Source: Mesorhizobium sp. B1-1-8
GTDB taxonomy: Bacteria; Pseudomonadota; Alphaproteobacteria; Rhizobiales; Rhizobiaceae
Assembly: GCF_006442795.2 (NCBI RefSeq)
Contig: NZ_CP083956.1
Span: 1,302,001-1,366,000 of the forward strand
Direction: 5' to 3'
Length of the DNA stretch: 64,000 nt
Shown: piece after piece, positions 36,439-46,130 of the stretch
How positions within the stretch are numbered: position 1 is the first letter of the stretch
Layout: the number at the start of each line of letters is the position of its first letter
Position numbers and translations under genes: made by a program
The notes under the pieces: model-generated
What the model was told of the DNA's origin: nothing
Seen by the model: the letters and a program-made list of their open reading frames with translations, nothing else
The model's database searches: none

Positions 36439-36894
36439 ATGCATACCGCCATTTCCGCCAAGCTCATCAACGTCGCCGCCGTCGCGCTCACCGGCGCGGC
36501 ACTGCTCTTCGGCGCCGGCAATGCTGCTCACGCCGACCAGATCGTGGCGCGGGTTTCACTGTCGCAGCAGATCATGGAAGTCTCGGTCGACGGCCGGCCG
36601 ACCTTCGCCTGGAAAGTATCGACGGGCGACCGGGCGCACATCACGCCGACGGGCTTGTTCAAGCCGACCCGCCTGCACGAGATGTGGTATTCGAAGAAAT
36701 ACGACAACGCGCCGATGCCGCATTCCGTCTTCTTCAGCGGCGGCTATGCGGTGCATGCCACCTACGCCGTCAAGCGTCTCGGCCATCCGGCTTCGCATGG
36801 CTGCGTGCGGCTGCATCCCGATGCGGCGGCCGACTTCTATCAGCTCGTCGAGACTTTCGGCCCCGCCAACACCAGCATCGTCATCGTCAAGTAG
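36439..36894 (+). CDS. L,D-transpeptidase (YkuD domain)
   Basis: A 151-residue exported enzyme. Signal peptide to about residue 32 (GNAAHA), then the YkuD domain with H106 (GYAVHATY) and catalytic motif S119-H-G-C122-V-R124. It cross-links peptidoglycan stem peptides or attaches proteins to them; L,D-transpeptidases are numerous in Rhizobiales. An intrinsic terminator follows, shared with the convergent RND operon. Confidence 0.92.
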   Translation: MHTAISAKLINVAAVALTGAALLFGAGNAAHADQIVARVSLSQQIMEVSVDGRPTFAWKVSTGDRAHITPTGLFKPTRLHEMWYSKKYDNAPMPHSVFFSGGYAVHATYAVKRLGHPASHGCVRLHPDAAADFYQLVETFGPANTSIVIVK

Positions 36895-36948
36895 CCTGGC
36901 GCGTCGCCGCCTTCGGCTGACCGCGCCGAAGCCGCAGAAGCGACCCAG

Positions 36949-36981
36949 AAAAAAGAGGCCGGGATTTCCGGCCTCTTTTTT
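36949..36981. terminator. Bidirectional intrinsic terminator
   Basis: A-tract plus AGAGGCCGG, 5-base loop, CCGGCCTCT plus T-tract: a 14-bp stem with A- and T-runs on both sides, between the convergent L,D-transpeptidase and RND genes. Confidence 0.92.
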
Positions 36982-37003
36982 GATTGTCAGCTCGTCGTGT
37001 CGA

Positions 37004-40000
37004 TCAGCTCGGCAGCGCCGGCATCAGCTTCGGATCCGGCTTCTCGGCAAGATGCGGCAGATCCCTGCTGGCGATGAAGGTGTAGAACATCGGCACGACG
37101 AACAGCGTGAACATGGTGCCGACCAGGATGCCGGTGAAGATCACCAGGCCCATCGAATAGCGGGCCGCGGCGCCGGCGCCGCTTGAGATGATCAGCGGCA
37201 CGACGCCGAGCGCCATCGCCGCCGTCGTCATAAGGATCGGCCGCAGGCGGACCTTCGCCGAGGCGATGATGGCGTCGCGCCGCCGCATGCCATGGATCTC
37301 GCGCTGCTGGTTGGCGAATTCGACCAGCAGGATGCCATGCTTGGTGATCAGGCCGATCAAGGTGATCAGGCCGACCTGGGTGTAGATGTTGAGCGTTCCG
37401 AGGCCCATGTTGAGCGGCACGATGGCGCCGAAGATCGACAGCGGCACTGCCATCATGATGATCAGCGGGTCGCGGAAGCTTTCGAACTGGGCCGCCAGGA
37501 CCAGGTAGATGACAATCACTGCCGCGGCGAAGGCGATCAGGATGGTGTTGCCCTGCTCCTTTTCCTGCCGCGACTGGCCGGAATAGTCGATGAAGAAGGT
37601 GTCGGGCAGCGTCTCCTTGGCAAGATTCTCCAGCACCTGCAACCCGTCGCCGGTGGTCACGCCAGGCAGCGGCAAGGCCGAGATCGTGGCGGAATTCAGC
37701 TGGTTGAACTGTTCGATTGCCGCCGGCGAGGCATTGGTCGAGATCTTCACCACCGCCGACAGCGGCACCATCTTGCCGTCGACGCTGCGCACGAAATATC
37801 GGCCGAGCTTCTCAGGATTGTCACGGAACTCCTGCGGCACCTGGGGGATGATGTCATAACTGTTGGAGTCGCGGTCGAACTGCGCCACTTCGGCGCCGCC
37901 GACCAGCAGCGTCAGCGTGTTGCCAATGTCGGCGATCGGCAGATTCAGGGCCGCTGCGCGCTCACGGTCGATGGTCACCGTTACCTGCGGTGCGTCATAG
38001 GACATCGAATTCTGCACGACGATGAAGCGGCCGGAAGCCTGCGCCTTGTTCTTGATTTTCTCCGCCTGGTCGAAGACCTCGGAGGCATCGCCGGTCGAGC
38101 GCACCACCATGGAGATGGGCAGGCCGCCGCCGGAACCGGGCAGCGTCGGCGGCGCGAAGACGAAGGCCTGAACGCCGGCGACCTTGGCCAGGCGGCCCTG
38201 GATGTCGGCTTGCAGCTCCTTCGAACTGCGCTTGCGGTCCGCCCAGTCCTTGAAGGCGAAGCCGACGAAGGCGCTGTTGGTGGAGCCGCCGAAGGCGACG
38301 GCGGAGAATTGCGCCCTGGTCTCCGGAATATCCTTCACCAGGCCGAGCATCTGGTTGACATAGGTCTCGGTGTAGTCCGACGTCGCGTAGCGCGGCGCGG
38401 TGACGATCGAGAGCAGGAAGCCCTGATCCTCTTCCGGCGCCAGCTCGGTCGAGGTCTTGGTGAACATGAAGCCGGTGAGGGCGACAAGGGCGGCGACGAT
38501 GATCAGCGTCACCGGCCGGTTCCTGAGCGAAGCGGTGACCGCCCGTTCGTAGACGCGCTCGACGCGGCTGAAGGTTCCGTCGACGATCCGCTGGAAACGG
38601 CCGTGCTGGCCTGCCTTCAGCAGGCGAGCGGACATCATCGGCGTGATGGTCATGGCGATCACGCCCGACAGCACCACGGAGCCGGCCAGCGTCACCGCGA
38701 ATTCGCGGAACAGCGCGCCGGTCAGGCCGCCGGTGAAGGCAAGCGGGGCGAACACGGCGGCCAGCGTGATGGTCATCGCCACGATGGCTGTCGCGATCTC
38801 GCGCATGCCATTGAAGGCCGCCTGCATCGGCGACATGTGATCTTCCTCCATGTGGCGGTGGATGTTCTCCACCACCACGATGGCGTCGTCGACGACAAGG
38901 CCGATCGCCAGCACCATGGCCAGCAGCGACAGAAGGTTGATCGAATAACCTACGGCGAACAGGATGAAGCAGACGCCGATCAGCGACAGCGGGATGGTCA
39001 CGATCGGCATCATCACCGAGCGGAACGAGCCGAGGAACAGGAGGATGACCACGATGACGATGGCGACGGCCTCGCCGATGGTCTTGAACACTTCCTCGAT
39101 CGAGGCGCTGATCTGGCCCGTCGCGTCGTAAACGACCTCGATCGTCATGCCTTTCGGAAGCGTCTCCTGGATCTGCGGCACGAGCTTGGTGACCGCGGCC
39201 GCAGTCGTCAGCGGGTTGGCCGCGGGCGTCGGGAAGATGGCCAGGAAGGTTCCCGGCTTGCCGTTGAAGCTCACCCTGGTGTCAGTGTTCTTCGCGCCGA
39301 GCTCAATCCGCGCGACATCGCGCAGCCGCACCACCTGGCCATCCGTCGAGCGGATCGGGAGCTGGGCGAAGGCCTCGGGCGTCTGCAAGGTCGAATGCAC
39401 GGTGATCGAGGAGACAATATACTCGTTTTGAGTGTTGCCGGGCGCCGACAGGAAGTTCGAGTTGTTGATCGCGGTCAGCACGTCCACGGCGGTGGCGCCG
39501 CGGGCGGCAAGCCTGATCGGGTCGATCCAGATGCGCATGGAATATTCCTGGGCGCCGAAGATCTGGACGTCGGCGACGCCTTCCACGGTCGAAATGCGTG
39601 GCCGGATGACACGCTCGATGTATTCGGTCAGCTGCTCCTTGGTCATGTTCGGATTCTGCATCGAGATGTACATCATCGCGAACTGCTGGCCGGTGCCTTT
39701 GACGATCACCGGGTCTTTTGATGCGTCCGGCAAGGTGCCGCGCACGCCCTGAACCTTGGACAGCACCTCGGTCAGTGCGACGTCCGGATTGGAACCGAGC
39801 TTCATCTGCACCGTCACGGTGCTCGAAGATGGGCGGCTCGAGGACGTGACGTAGTCGATGTTCTCGGTCGAGGCGACGGCGCGCGCGATCGGGGCGGAGA
39901 TGAAACCCTGGATCAGGTCGGCGCTGGCGCCCGGATAGGCGGTAGTAATGGTGATCGCCGTCTCGTCAACCTTAGGATACTGACGGATCGACAGGCTGAA

Positions 40001-40087
40001 GATGCCCTGGAACCCGAGCAGCAGGATCAGGCAAGCCAGCACCGTCGACAGCACGGGCCGGCGGATGAAAAGGTCGGAAAAGCTCAT
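37004..40087 (-). CDS. RND multidrug efflux permease (HAE1 family)
   Basis: A 1027-residue inner-membrane proton antiporter of the AcrB/MexB class. It starts MSFSDLFIRRPVLSTVLA, shows the duplicated 6-helix layout, and has the proton-relay Asp pair in GLVVDDAIVVVENI. Porter-domain segments such as PGASADLIQGFI are present. Its ATG overlaps the stop of the membrane fusion gene (ATGA). No outer-membrane factor gene is nearby, so it probably uses one encoded elsewhere. Substrate unknown. Confidence 0.95.
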   Translation of the reverse strand: MSFSDLFIRRPVLSTVLACLILLLGFQGIFSLSIRQYPKVDETAITITTAYPGASADLIQGFISAPIARAVASTENIDYVTSSSRPSSSTVTVQMKLGSNPDVALTEVLSKVQGVRGTLPDASKDPVIVKGTGQQFAMMYISMQNPNMTKEQLTEYIERVIRPRISTVEGVADVQIFGAQEYSMRIWIDPIRLAARGATAVDVLTAINNSNFLSAPGNTQNEYIVSSITVHSTLQTPEAFAQLPIRSTDGQVVRLRDVARIELGAKNTDTRVSFNGKPGTFLAIFPTPAANPLTTAAAVTKLVPQIQETLPKGMTIEVVYDATGQISASIEEVFKTIGEAVAIVIVVILLFLGSFRSVMMPIVTIPLSLIGVCFILFAVGYSINLLSLLAMVLAIGLVVDDAIVVVENIHRHMEEDHMSPMQAAFNGMREIATAIVAMTITLAAVFAPLAFTGGLTGALFREFAVTLAGSVVLSGVIAMTITPMMSARLLKAGQHGRFQRIVDGTFSRVERVYERAVTASLRNRPVTLIIVAALVALTGFMFTKTSTELAPEEDQGFLLSIVTAPRYATSDYTETYVNQMLGLVKDIPETRAQFSAVAFGGSTNSAFVGFAFKDWADRKRSSKELQADIQGRLAKVAGVQAFVFAPPTLPGSGGGLPISMVVRSTGDASEVFDQAEKIKNKAQASGRFIVVQNSMSYDAPQVTVTIDRERAAALNLPIADIGNTLTLLVGGAEVAQFDRDSNSYDIIPQVPQEFRDNPEKLGRYFVRSVDGKMVPLSAVVKISTNASPAAIEQFNQLNSATISALPLPGVTTGDGLQVLENLAKETLPDTFFIDYSGQSRQEKEQGNTILIAFAAAVIVIYLVLAAQFESFRDPLIIMMAVPLSIFGAIVPLNMGLGTLNIYTQVGLITLIGLITKHGILLVEFANQQREIHGMRRRDAIIASAKVRLRPILMTTAAMALGVVPLIISSGAGAAARYSMGLVIFTGILVGTMFTLFVVPMFYTFIASRDLPHLAEKPDPKLMPALPS

Positions 40088-41436
40088 TGCTGAACCTGTT
40101 TGTTCGCCGATTTGCTGGGGTCGATGGTGTTGTCGACGGCGACCGACATGCCGTTGAAGAGCCGGTTCTGGCCGGCGGTGACGACCTGGTCACCGTCCTT
40201 GAGACCTTCGGTGATCTCGACCATGCCGTTGTTGCGCCGGCCGAGCTTGACGAATACCTGCGAGATGACCAGCGCGGGCTGCTGTGCGGCTTCGGCCGGC
40301 TTGGCTGCCTCCGCACCGGCCTTGTCGGCCGGCTTTGCGGCATTGTCCGCGGGTTTTGTAGTATCGCCTGGCTTGGCGGCGTCGGTCCCAGTCTTTGCCG
40401 CATCGGCAACCGGCTTGGTCGCATCGGCCTGAGGTTTGGCGGTATCCCCTGCGGGCTTGTCTGTAGCCGACGTCTGATCCTCCGGCTTCGCAGCCGGAGC
40501 AGCGGTGGCGCCGGCGGGCTTTGGCGGTACGACCACGAAAACGTAGTCGCCGTAGAGGCTCGACGTCACGGCGGTCTGCGGCACCGAGATGACGTTGTTT
40601 TCCTCCGGCAGTTCGACGCGGATCTGCACGAATTGACCGGGAGTGAGCTTGCCCTCCGGATTGGCGACCTCGCCACGGATCGAGACCAGCCGGCTCGCCG
40701 GATCGATCTTGGGGTCGATGCCGCGGATCGAGCCGGCAAAAGACATGTCCGAAAGGCTGGTGCCGAGCCGGATCGTCTGACCGATTTTCAGCTCCGGCAG
40801 CTGCTGCTCGGGAACCGTGAAATCGACCCGCATCGTATCGAGATCCTGCAACGTCACCACCGAATTGCCAGGCGCCAGATACTGGCCGACATCGATCCTC
40901 GGAATACCCGGCGTGCCGGCGAAGGGCGCCGTCAGCTGCTTCTGCTCAAGCACCGCCTGCAGCTTGTTGACTTGCGCGGCGGAAGCCGTCGCGGCCGCGC
41001 GCGCGGCATCAAGCGTGGCGTCTGTGCCGACGCCGCGCCGCTGCAATTCGATTGCGCGGGTCAGTGCCGCCTGGTCGGATGCGGCCTGCGCCTTCTGCGC
41101 CTCCAGATCGGCTTTCTCGACGGCATCGTCGAGCTGCAGGAGGACCGCGTCCGCCGCAACGTTCTGGTTGGCATGGAAGAGAATTTCCTTGACGATGCCC
41201 GTGGTCTCGACCGTGAGGTCGACGCCGCGCACGGCATTGACGGTGCCGATCGCCTCGACGCCGGGGGTCCAGTTCGAAGGCCTGACGACGACCGTCGAGA
41301 CGGTCGCGGCCGGCGGCTTCATGGTGGCGAAAAACTGCTTGATCGCGCTGTCGCGAAACAGATTGAAGCCGACGACGCCGGCACACACCACGGCAAGCAG
41401 AAGCAGGACTACGGTGATGATAATGGCGCGCTTCAC
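40084..41436 (-). CDS. RND efflux membrane fusion protein with Ala/Pro/Lys-rich insert
   Basis: A 450-residue periplasmic adaptor. One N-terminal helix anchors it; then come the lipoyl/barrel parts (GIVKEILFHANQNVAADAVL, LTAPFAGTPGIPRIDVGQYL) and a coiled coil. After LYGDYVFVVVPPKP a low-complexity stretch of about 85 residues rich in Ala, Lys, Pro, Thr and Asp interrupts the membrane-proximal domain before VFVKLGRRNNGMVEI. Such an insert is unusual for the family. It is first in the operon, divergent from the TetR gene. Confidence 0.92.
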   Translation of the reverse strand: MKRAIIITVVLLLLAVVCAGVVGFNLFRDSAIKQFFATMKPPAATVSTVVVRPSNWTPGVEAIGTVNAVRGVDLTVETTGIVKEILFHANQNVAADAVLLQLDDAVEKADLEAQKAQAASDQAALTRAIELQRRGVGTDATLDAARAAATASAAQVNKLQAVLEQKQLTAPFAGTPGIPRIDVGQYLAPGNSVVTLQDLDTMRVDFTVPEQQLPELKIGQTIRLGTSLSDMSFAGSIRGIDPKIDPASRLVSIRGEVANPEGKLTPGQFVQIRVELPEENNVISVPQTAVTSSLYGDYVFVVVPPKPAGATAAPAAKPEDQTSATDKPAGDTAKPQADATKPVADAAKTGTDAAKPGDTTKPADNAAKPADKAGAEAAKPAEAAQQPALVISQVFVKLGRRNNGMVEITEGLKDGDQVVTAGQNRLFNGMSVAVDNTIDPSKSANKQVQQ

Positions 41437-41534
41437 GGACAGTCCCCTTAGGCCGGCAACCGGCGTAAAAACGATCGATGCCGGGACACATACCGATGAT
41501 GAATCCCGATTTCAAATTTCGGGCGCCTTCCTGT

Positions 41535-41548
41535 ACCGTCTGGACGGT
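41535..41548. promoter_or_regulatory. Candidate TetR operator in the efflux pump promoter
   Basis: ACCGTC-TG-GACGGT. On the minus strand it lies just after a TTGACA -35 (41551-41556 complement), between -35 and -10 of the pump operon, and about 40 bp before the TetR gene start. A TetR-type repressor bound here would block both directions. Confidence 0.65.
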
Positions 41549-41586
41549 CTTGTCAATTCCGCATACGCTAATGTAAGGGAGTCGTG

Positions 41587-42135
41587 ATGAAAGCTCGCAG
41601 GGCAAATTCGCGCGACAGAATACTTGCCGCAGCCGCCGACGTGGCGCGCGAGGCGGGGCCGGGGAACCTGTCGCTCGACGCCGTCGCCAGCCGCGCCGGC
41701 GTGTCGAAAGGCGGCCTGCTCTACAACTTCCCGACCAAGGCCAAGCTGATGCAGGGCCTGGTGGAGAACTATCTCAAAGACTTCGAGCAGGCGCTCGAAG
41801 CCCTCATCGCGCAAGCCGGCGATGAAAGCGCGCTCTCGGCCTATATCACGCTTTCGTCCGACGATTGCGAAAAGCCGCAACCCTCGGCGTCCTGGATTTT
41901 TTCGGCAATCGCCGAGGATCCGGAATTCCTGGCGCCGATAAAATCGTTCAAGCGGCAGTTGTTCGAACGGCTGAAAGGTGAGACGAGCGACCTTGGTGCG
42001 CTGCTGGTCTGCTTTTTCGCCATCGAGGGGCTGCGCAGCATGGATCTTTTCGATTCCGACGTGATGACGCCGGACGAACGCAAGCTCTTGATATTGTCGC
42101 TGCTCGAGATCGCAGTTAGGTCACCAGACAGTTAA
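41587..42135 (+). CDS. TetR/AcrR-family transcriptional regulator
   Basis: A 182-residue repressor. The N-terminal helix-turn-helix (ILAAAADVAREAGPGNLSLDAVASRAGVSKGGLLYNFPTKAKL split over residues 11-53) is followed by a C-terminal ligand domain with aromatic and acidic residues. ATG 41587 follows AAGGGAG; a GTG lies one codon earlier. It is divergent from the RND operon and probably represses it by the dyad at 41535-41548. Confidence 0.9.
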   Translation: MKARRANSRDRILAAAADVAREAGPGNLSLDAVASRAGVSKGGLLYNFPTKAKLMQGLVENYLKDFEQALEALIAQAGDESALSAYITLSSDDCEKPQPSASWIFSAIAEDPEFLAPIKSFKRQLFERLKGETSDLGALLVCFFAIEGLRSMDLFDSDVMTPDERKLLILSLLEIAVRSPDS

Positions 42136-42210
42136 AGGCGTCATACCAGCTTCATCCTACGGACATAGCGTTTTCCCTGGTTCTTTGCTGCAATGCAAAA
42201 GGAGTGGGAC

Positions 42211-43821
42211 ATGGTGGACGTTGTTTCTAACGAGGCTGGGATCCCGAGACCGGATCATCCCTTACATCAATCGGGTGGCGCCAAATGGTTCTTGCCGGCC
42301 TTCGGTGTGCTGGTTCTGGTCGGCATTATCTATGTCGGCTATGCGCTTAGCCAGGATCTGGCGGTGGCCAAGACGGTGCCGTGGATCCTGCTCGGCATCG
42401 CCTTGCTGATCGCGCTCGGCTTCGAGTTTGTCAACGGCTTCCACGATACTGCCAATGCGGTGGCGACCGTCATCTACACGCGCTCGCTGCCGGCGGAATT
42501 CGCCGTCATGTGGTCGGGCGTCTTCAACTTTCTCGGCGTGCTGACCTCGAGCGGCGCGGTGGCGTTCGGCATCCTGTCGCTGCTGCCTGTCGAGCTCATC
42601 CTGCAGGTCGGCTCGTCCTCGGGCTTTGCCATGGTGTTCGCCCTGCTCACCGCGGCGATCCTGTGGAATCTCGGCACCTGGTTCCTCGGCCTGCCTGCCT
42701 CGAGCTCGCACACGATGGTCGGCTCGATCATCGGCGTCGGCCTCGCCAACCAGTTCATGGCGCCGGCCGGCAGCGCCACCAGCGGCGTCGACTGGGGGCA
42801 GGCGACCAATGTCGGCACCACCTTGCTGGTGTCGCCGATCATCGGCTTTTTCGCCGCCGCTATCCTGCTCTATGTCATGAAGCTGCTGGTTCGCAATCCG
42901 GCGCTCTACGAGGCGCCGAAGGGCAACACGCCGCCGCCGTGGTGGATTCGCGCGCTGCTGATCTTCACCTGCACCGGCGTCAGCTTCGCGCACGGCTCCA
43001 ATGACGGGCAGAAAGGCATGGGCCTGATCATGCTGATCCTGATCGGCGTGGTGCCTACCGCCTACGCGCTCAACCGCACGCCCGACGCCAACTATCTCGA
43101 GGCCTATAAGTCGGCTTCGGTCGGCGTCGAGACGGCGCTTGGCAAATATGTCAAGCCCGGCGTCACGGTTGCCGATGCCAATGCCGCAAAGGCAGCCGTG
43201 CAGGAAGCGGTGCGGACCAAGACCTGGAACGACCAGACGACCGTGGCGCTGCAGACCTACATCCACAACACGACCGCGTCGCTGCAGCCCTACCCTTCGG
43301 TCGAGAAAGTGCCGACGGACCTGGTCAGCAACGCCCGCAACGACATCTATCTGATCGGCGAAGCGCTGAAGCTGATCGATAAGAAGAAGCTGCTGCCGAT
43401 GCAGGACGCCGACTTGAAGGCGGTGACCGACTACCACAAGGCCGTCGACAACGCGACGAAGTTCATCCCGCTCTGGGTGAAGATCGCCGTGGCGCTGGCA
43501 CTCGGGCTCGGCACCATGGTCGGCTGGAAGCGCATCGTCGTCACCGTCGGCGAAAAGATCGGCAAGAGCCACCTGACCTATGGCCAGGGCGCCGCCGCCG
43601 AGCTGGTGGCGATGGTCACGATCGGCATGGCCGATCGTCTCGGCCTGCCGGTGTCGACCACCCACGTCCTGTCGTCGGGCGTCGCCGGCACGATGGCTGC
43701 CAACGGCTCCGGCCTGCAGTGGTCGACCGTGCGCAACCTGCTGCTGGCCTGGGTGCTGACGCTGCCGTGTTCGATCGCGCTGGCCTTCGTCCTGTTCGTG
43801 ATCCTGCGCCACGTGTTCTGA
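42211..43821 (+). CDS. pit: Low-affinity inorganic phosphate transporter (Pit family)
   Basis: A 536-residue inner-membrane carrier. The two signature halves are EFVNGFHDTANAVATVIYT and SFAHGSNDGQKGMGLI; a large hydrophilic loop separates them from the C-terminal helices (about residues 285-425). It imports metal-phosphate with protons. ATG 42211 is chosen because AAAGGAG lies 6 bases upstream. No PhoU-like DUF47 gene precedes it, unlike orfA-pit of S. meliloti. No Pho box was recognised in front. Confidence 0.92.
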   Translation: MVDVVSNEAGIPRPDHPLHQSGGAKWFLPAFGVLVLVGIIYVGYALSQDLAVAKTVPWILLGIALLIALGFEFVNGFHDTANAVATVIYTRSLPAEFAVMWSGVFNFLGVLTSSGAVAFGILSLLPVELILQVGSSSGFAMVFALLTAAILWNLGTWFLGLPASSSHTMVGSIIGVGLANQFMAPAGSATSGVDWGQATNVGTTLLVSPIIGFFAAAILLYVMKLLVRNPALYEAPKGNTPPPWWIRALLIFTCTGVSFAHGSNDGQKGMGLIMLILIGVVPTAYALNRTPDANYLEAYKSASVGVETALGKYVKPGVTVADANAAKAAVQEAVRTKTWNDQTTVALQTYIHNTTASLQPYPSVEKVPTDLVSNARNDIYLIGEALKLIDKKKLLPMQDADLKAVTDYHKAVDNATKFIPLWVKIAVALALGLGTMVGWKRIVVTVGEKIGKSHLTYGQGAAAELVAMVTIGMADRLGLPVSTTHVLSSGVAGTMAANGSGLQWSTVRNLLLAWVLTLPCSIALAFVLFVILRHVF

Positions 43822-43851
43822 GCGGCCGATCATGCACCGGCAATAATATCG

Positions 43852-43883
43852 ACGGCGCCGGTTTCCGGCGCCGTTTCGTTTTT
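43852..43883 (+). terminator. Intrinsic terminator after pit
   Basis: ACGGCGCCGG, TTT loop, CCGGCGCCGT, then TTCGTTTTT. It separates pit from the CorA-type gene that starts 18 bases on. Confidence 0.88.
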
Positions 43884-43900
43884 GGGCATGTCGACAAGCC

Positions 43901-44929
43901 ATGAATGACGCATCGCATATGACACTGCTTGCCTGGGACGACAGCCGGCACCACGCGCCTGGACTGGTTTGGGCTTATCGCGGCACCGCCGGCGGGCCGC
44001 CGGAGCCGCTGCTCCCAAAAGATATCAAGGCGGCGCTCGCCGCGCCGGATGGCTGGGTGTGGCTGCATGTCGATCTCATCGACCAGCGCGCGCATGCCTG
44101 GATCAATCATGCCTGCGCGCTGCCGCATTCGGCGCATGCAATCCTCGAAGGCCACGAGGACAGCATGGCGCTGGCGCATGAGAGCGGCGTCGTGCACGGC
44201 ATCGCCGCCGATCTGCACAGCGAGATGGCGCGCCGGTCGACGACGATCGGCAGGCTGCATTTCGCTGTGACGGACAGGCTGCTGGTGACCGGCCGGCGCC
44301 ATTCGCTGGCCGCCGTCGAAGAGGTGCACAAGGCGCTGTCGGAGGGATTTCAGCCGGCCACGGCGTTCGAACTGTTCGGCGCCATCGTGCTCGGCTTTTG
44401 CAAGAATGCAAGCGAGCGGCTCAATGCCGCGACCAAGCAACTGGACGAAGTCGAGGATCATCTGGTTGCCGAACGCCCGGCCGACGAGCGGCGGCGGATC
44501 AAGGATGTGCGCCGGCTTGCGGTGTCCCTGCACCGGCCGATCTCGGCGCAGGCGGCGCTCTTTCAGGGCGAGGACCGATCCGGCTGGGAATTGTCGGCAG
44601 GGGCGCATGAGATGCTCGGCCGGCTCGCCGCCCGCCTCGAAAGGCTCGACCGTGAAGTCGTGATGGTCAACGACCGGGCAAGGCTGCTGCAGGAAGAGGT
44701 GGCCGCCGAGCTGGCGGATGAATCGAACCGCAGCCTCAAGGCGCTGGCGGTGATGAGCGCGCTGCTTTTGCCGGGGACGCTGATCGTCGGCATCTTCGGC
44801 ATGAACACCGCCGAGCTGCCGCTGACCCATACGCATGGCGGCTTCATCCTGGCGCTGCTGCTCGCGGCAGGGGCGACCGGCCTGTTCTATTGGCTGCTGT
44901 TGCGCGCCGGCGCCAATTTGCGGTTCTAA
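43901..44929 (+). CDS. CorA/ZntB-family divalent metal transporter
   Basis: A 342-residue homopentameric channel-type transporter. A large cytoplasmic domain is followed by a long helix and two C-terminal membrane helices; the GMN selectivity motif is in GIFGMNTAELP. The sequence is nearer to ZntB-type members (zinc) than to CorA proper, so zinc or magnesium is the likely ion. ATG 43919 is an alternative start 6 codons in. Confidence 0.87.
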   Translation: MNDASHMTLLAWDDSRHHAPGLVWAYRGTAGGPPEPLLPKDIKAALAAPDGWVWLHVDLIDQRAHAWINHACALPHSAHAILEGHEDSMALAHESGVVHGIAADLHSEMARRSTTIGRLHFAVTDRLLVTGRRHSLAAVEEVHKALSEGFQPATAFELFGAIVLGFCKNASERLNAATKQLDEVEDHLVAERPADERRRIKDVRRLAVSLHRPISAQAALFQGEDRSGWELSAGAHEMLGRLAARLERLDREVVMVNDRARLLQEEVAAELADESNRSLKALAVMSALLLPGTLIVGIFGMNTAELPLTHTHGGFILALLLAAGATGLFYWLLLRAGANLRF

Positions 44930-44969
44930 GACCGCGGCCCAGGCAGCGCTTGCCGTCAGCTCAGGGCGG

Positions 44970-46130
44970 TCAGGTCGGGTCTTCGCGATGCAGATCGTGG
45001 ATGGTCACGCCGTCGACGCTGGTCGGCAGCATCAGCCATTTCTTGTGGCGCAGCGTGCGCTCGGTGTCCTCCTGGCCCATCTCCCAGTGCTCGCGCATCG
45101 AGGTGCCGGAGAATTCATAATCCTTGGCGTGACCCTCGTAGCCCTTGTGCTGGTAGATGAGGTGGACGATGTTGACGACGCCGGCATCGGAATAGTCGGC
45201 GATCAGTTCCTTCTCGCCGTCCTTCAGCTGCTCCGGCGGCACGCGCTTCAGCGCATCGAGCAGCTTCATCTTCAGCGCATGGATGCGCTGGAAATTGTCG
45301 GTGTTCTGGCGCGTGCGGCTCGAATACATGATGTCCTTGTGGCGCGACAGCACGTCGGCCATGCCGCGCGGCAGCGCGCCGCGGGCGCTGAACAGGTCGA
45401 CCTGGAACACCAGCGAGGAACGGTCCTCTTCCTGGTCGAGCAGATATTGCAGCGGCGTGTTGGAGACGATGCCGCCGTCCCAGTAATACTCGCCCTCAAT
45501 GCGGACCGAGGGGAAGGCCGGCGGCAGCGCGCCGCTGGCCATGATGTGCTCCGGCTCGATGCGCACCTTCTCGGTGTCGAAATAGACGAAGTTGCCGGTC
45601 CTGACGTTGACGGCGCCGACGCTGAGGCGCTTCTTGCCGTCGTTCAGCACGTCGAAGTCGATCAGGCTCTGCAGCGTGTCCTTCAGCTCGGCCGTGTCAT
45701 AGAAGCTGGTGGCGCCGTCCGCGCCCGGCGGCTGGAACCACGGATTGGGATTGCGCGGCTTGAAGAAGCCGGGCTGGCCCATGGTCATCGTCATCCACGA
45801 CGAAGTGCGGTTGCGGATGTCACGATAGATGTCGCCTTCGGGCGTATAGGCCCAGATCTTGCGGCCCGAGACCGTCTGCCAGAACTGCTCCAGCCGCTGC
45901 ATGCGGCGGCTCGGCTCGTTGCCGGCGATGATCGCGGCATTGATGGCGCCGATCGAAACGCCGGAGAGCCAGGTCGGCTCGCAGCCGGCATCGGCAAGCG
46001 CCTGATAGACACCGGCCTGATAGGCGCCGAGCGCGCCGCCGCCCTGGAACACAAGCGCGATGCGGTCGTACTGCGCGGTGATTTCAGCGATGGTGGCGGC
46101 GACCGCCTTGTTGCGGTTGCGATCAAGCAC
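44970..46130 (-). CDS. Patatin-like phospholipase
   Basis: A 386-residue serine lipid hydrolase. The oxyanion loop [11 protein letters not shown], nucleophile S59 in GVSIG and the catalytic Asp in [10 protein letters not shown] are present. A DUF3734-like C-terminal half ([20 protein letters not shown]) follows. GTG 46130 is preferred because GGAG lies 11 bases before it; it overlaps the acetoacetate decarboxylase stop by 8 bases. The same pairing with a 3-hydroxybutyrate dehydrogenase is known in rhizobia, hinting at a role in storage-polymer or lipid turnover. Confidence 0.9.
   Translation of the reverse strand: MLDRNRNKAVAATIAEITAQYDRIALVFQGGGALGAYQAGVYQALADAGCEPTWLSGVSIGAINAAIIAGNEPSRRMQRLEQFWQTVSGRKIWAYTPEGDIYRDIRNRTSSWMTMTMGQPGFFKPRNPNPWFQPPGADGATSFYDTAELKDTLQSLIDFDVLNDGKKRLSVGAVNVRTGNFVYFDTEKVRIEPEHIMASGALPPAFPSVRIEGEYYWDGGIVSNTPLQYLLDQEEDRSSLVFQVDLFSARGALPRGMADVLSRHKDIMYSSRTRQNTDNFQRIHALKMKLLDALKRVPPEQLKDGEKELIADYSDAGVVNIVHLIYQHKGYEGHAKDYEFSGTSMREHWEMGQEDTERTLRHKKWLMLPTSVDGVTIHDLHREDPT

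Noticed and set aside
37292..39721. Plus-strand open frame of 809 codons
   Set aside because: Antisense to the RND permease and of unnatural composition.
42120..42210. Pho box upstream of pit
   Set aside because: A CTGTCTGG-like string occurs on the minus strand but there is no second half-site at 11-bp spacing.
42262..43902. Minus-strand open frame of 546 codons
   Set aside because: Antisense to the Pit transporter, with Arg/His/Gln-rich composition.
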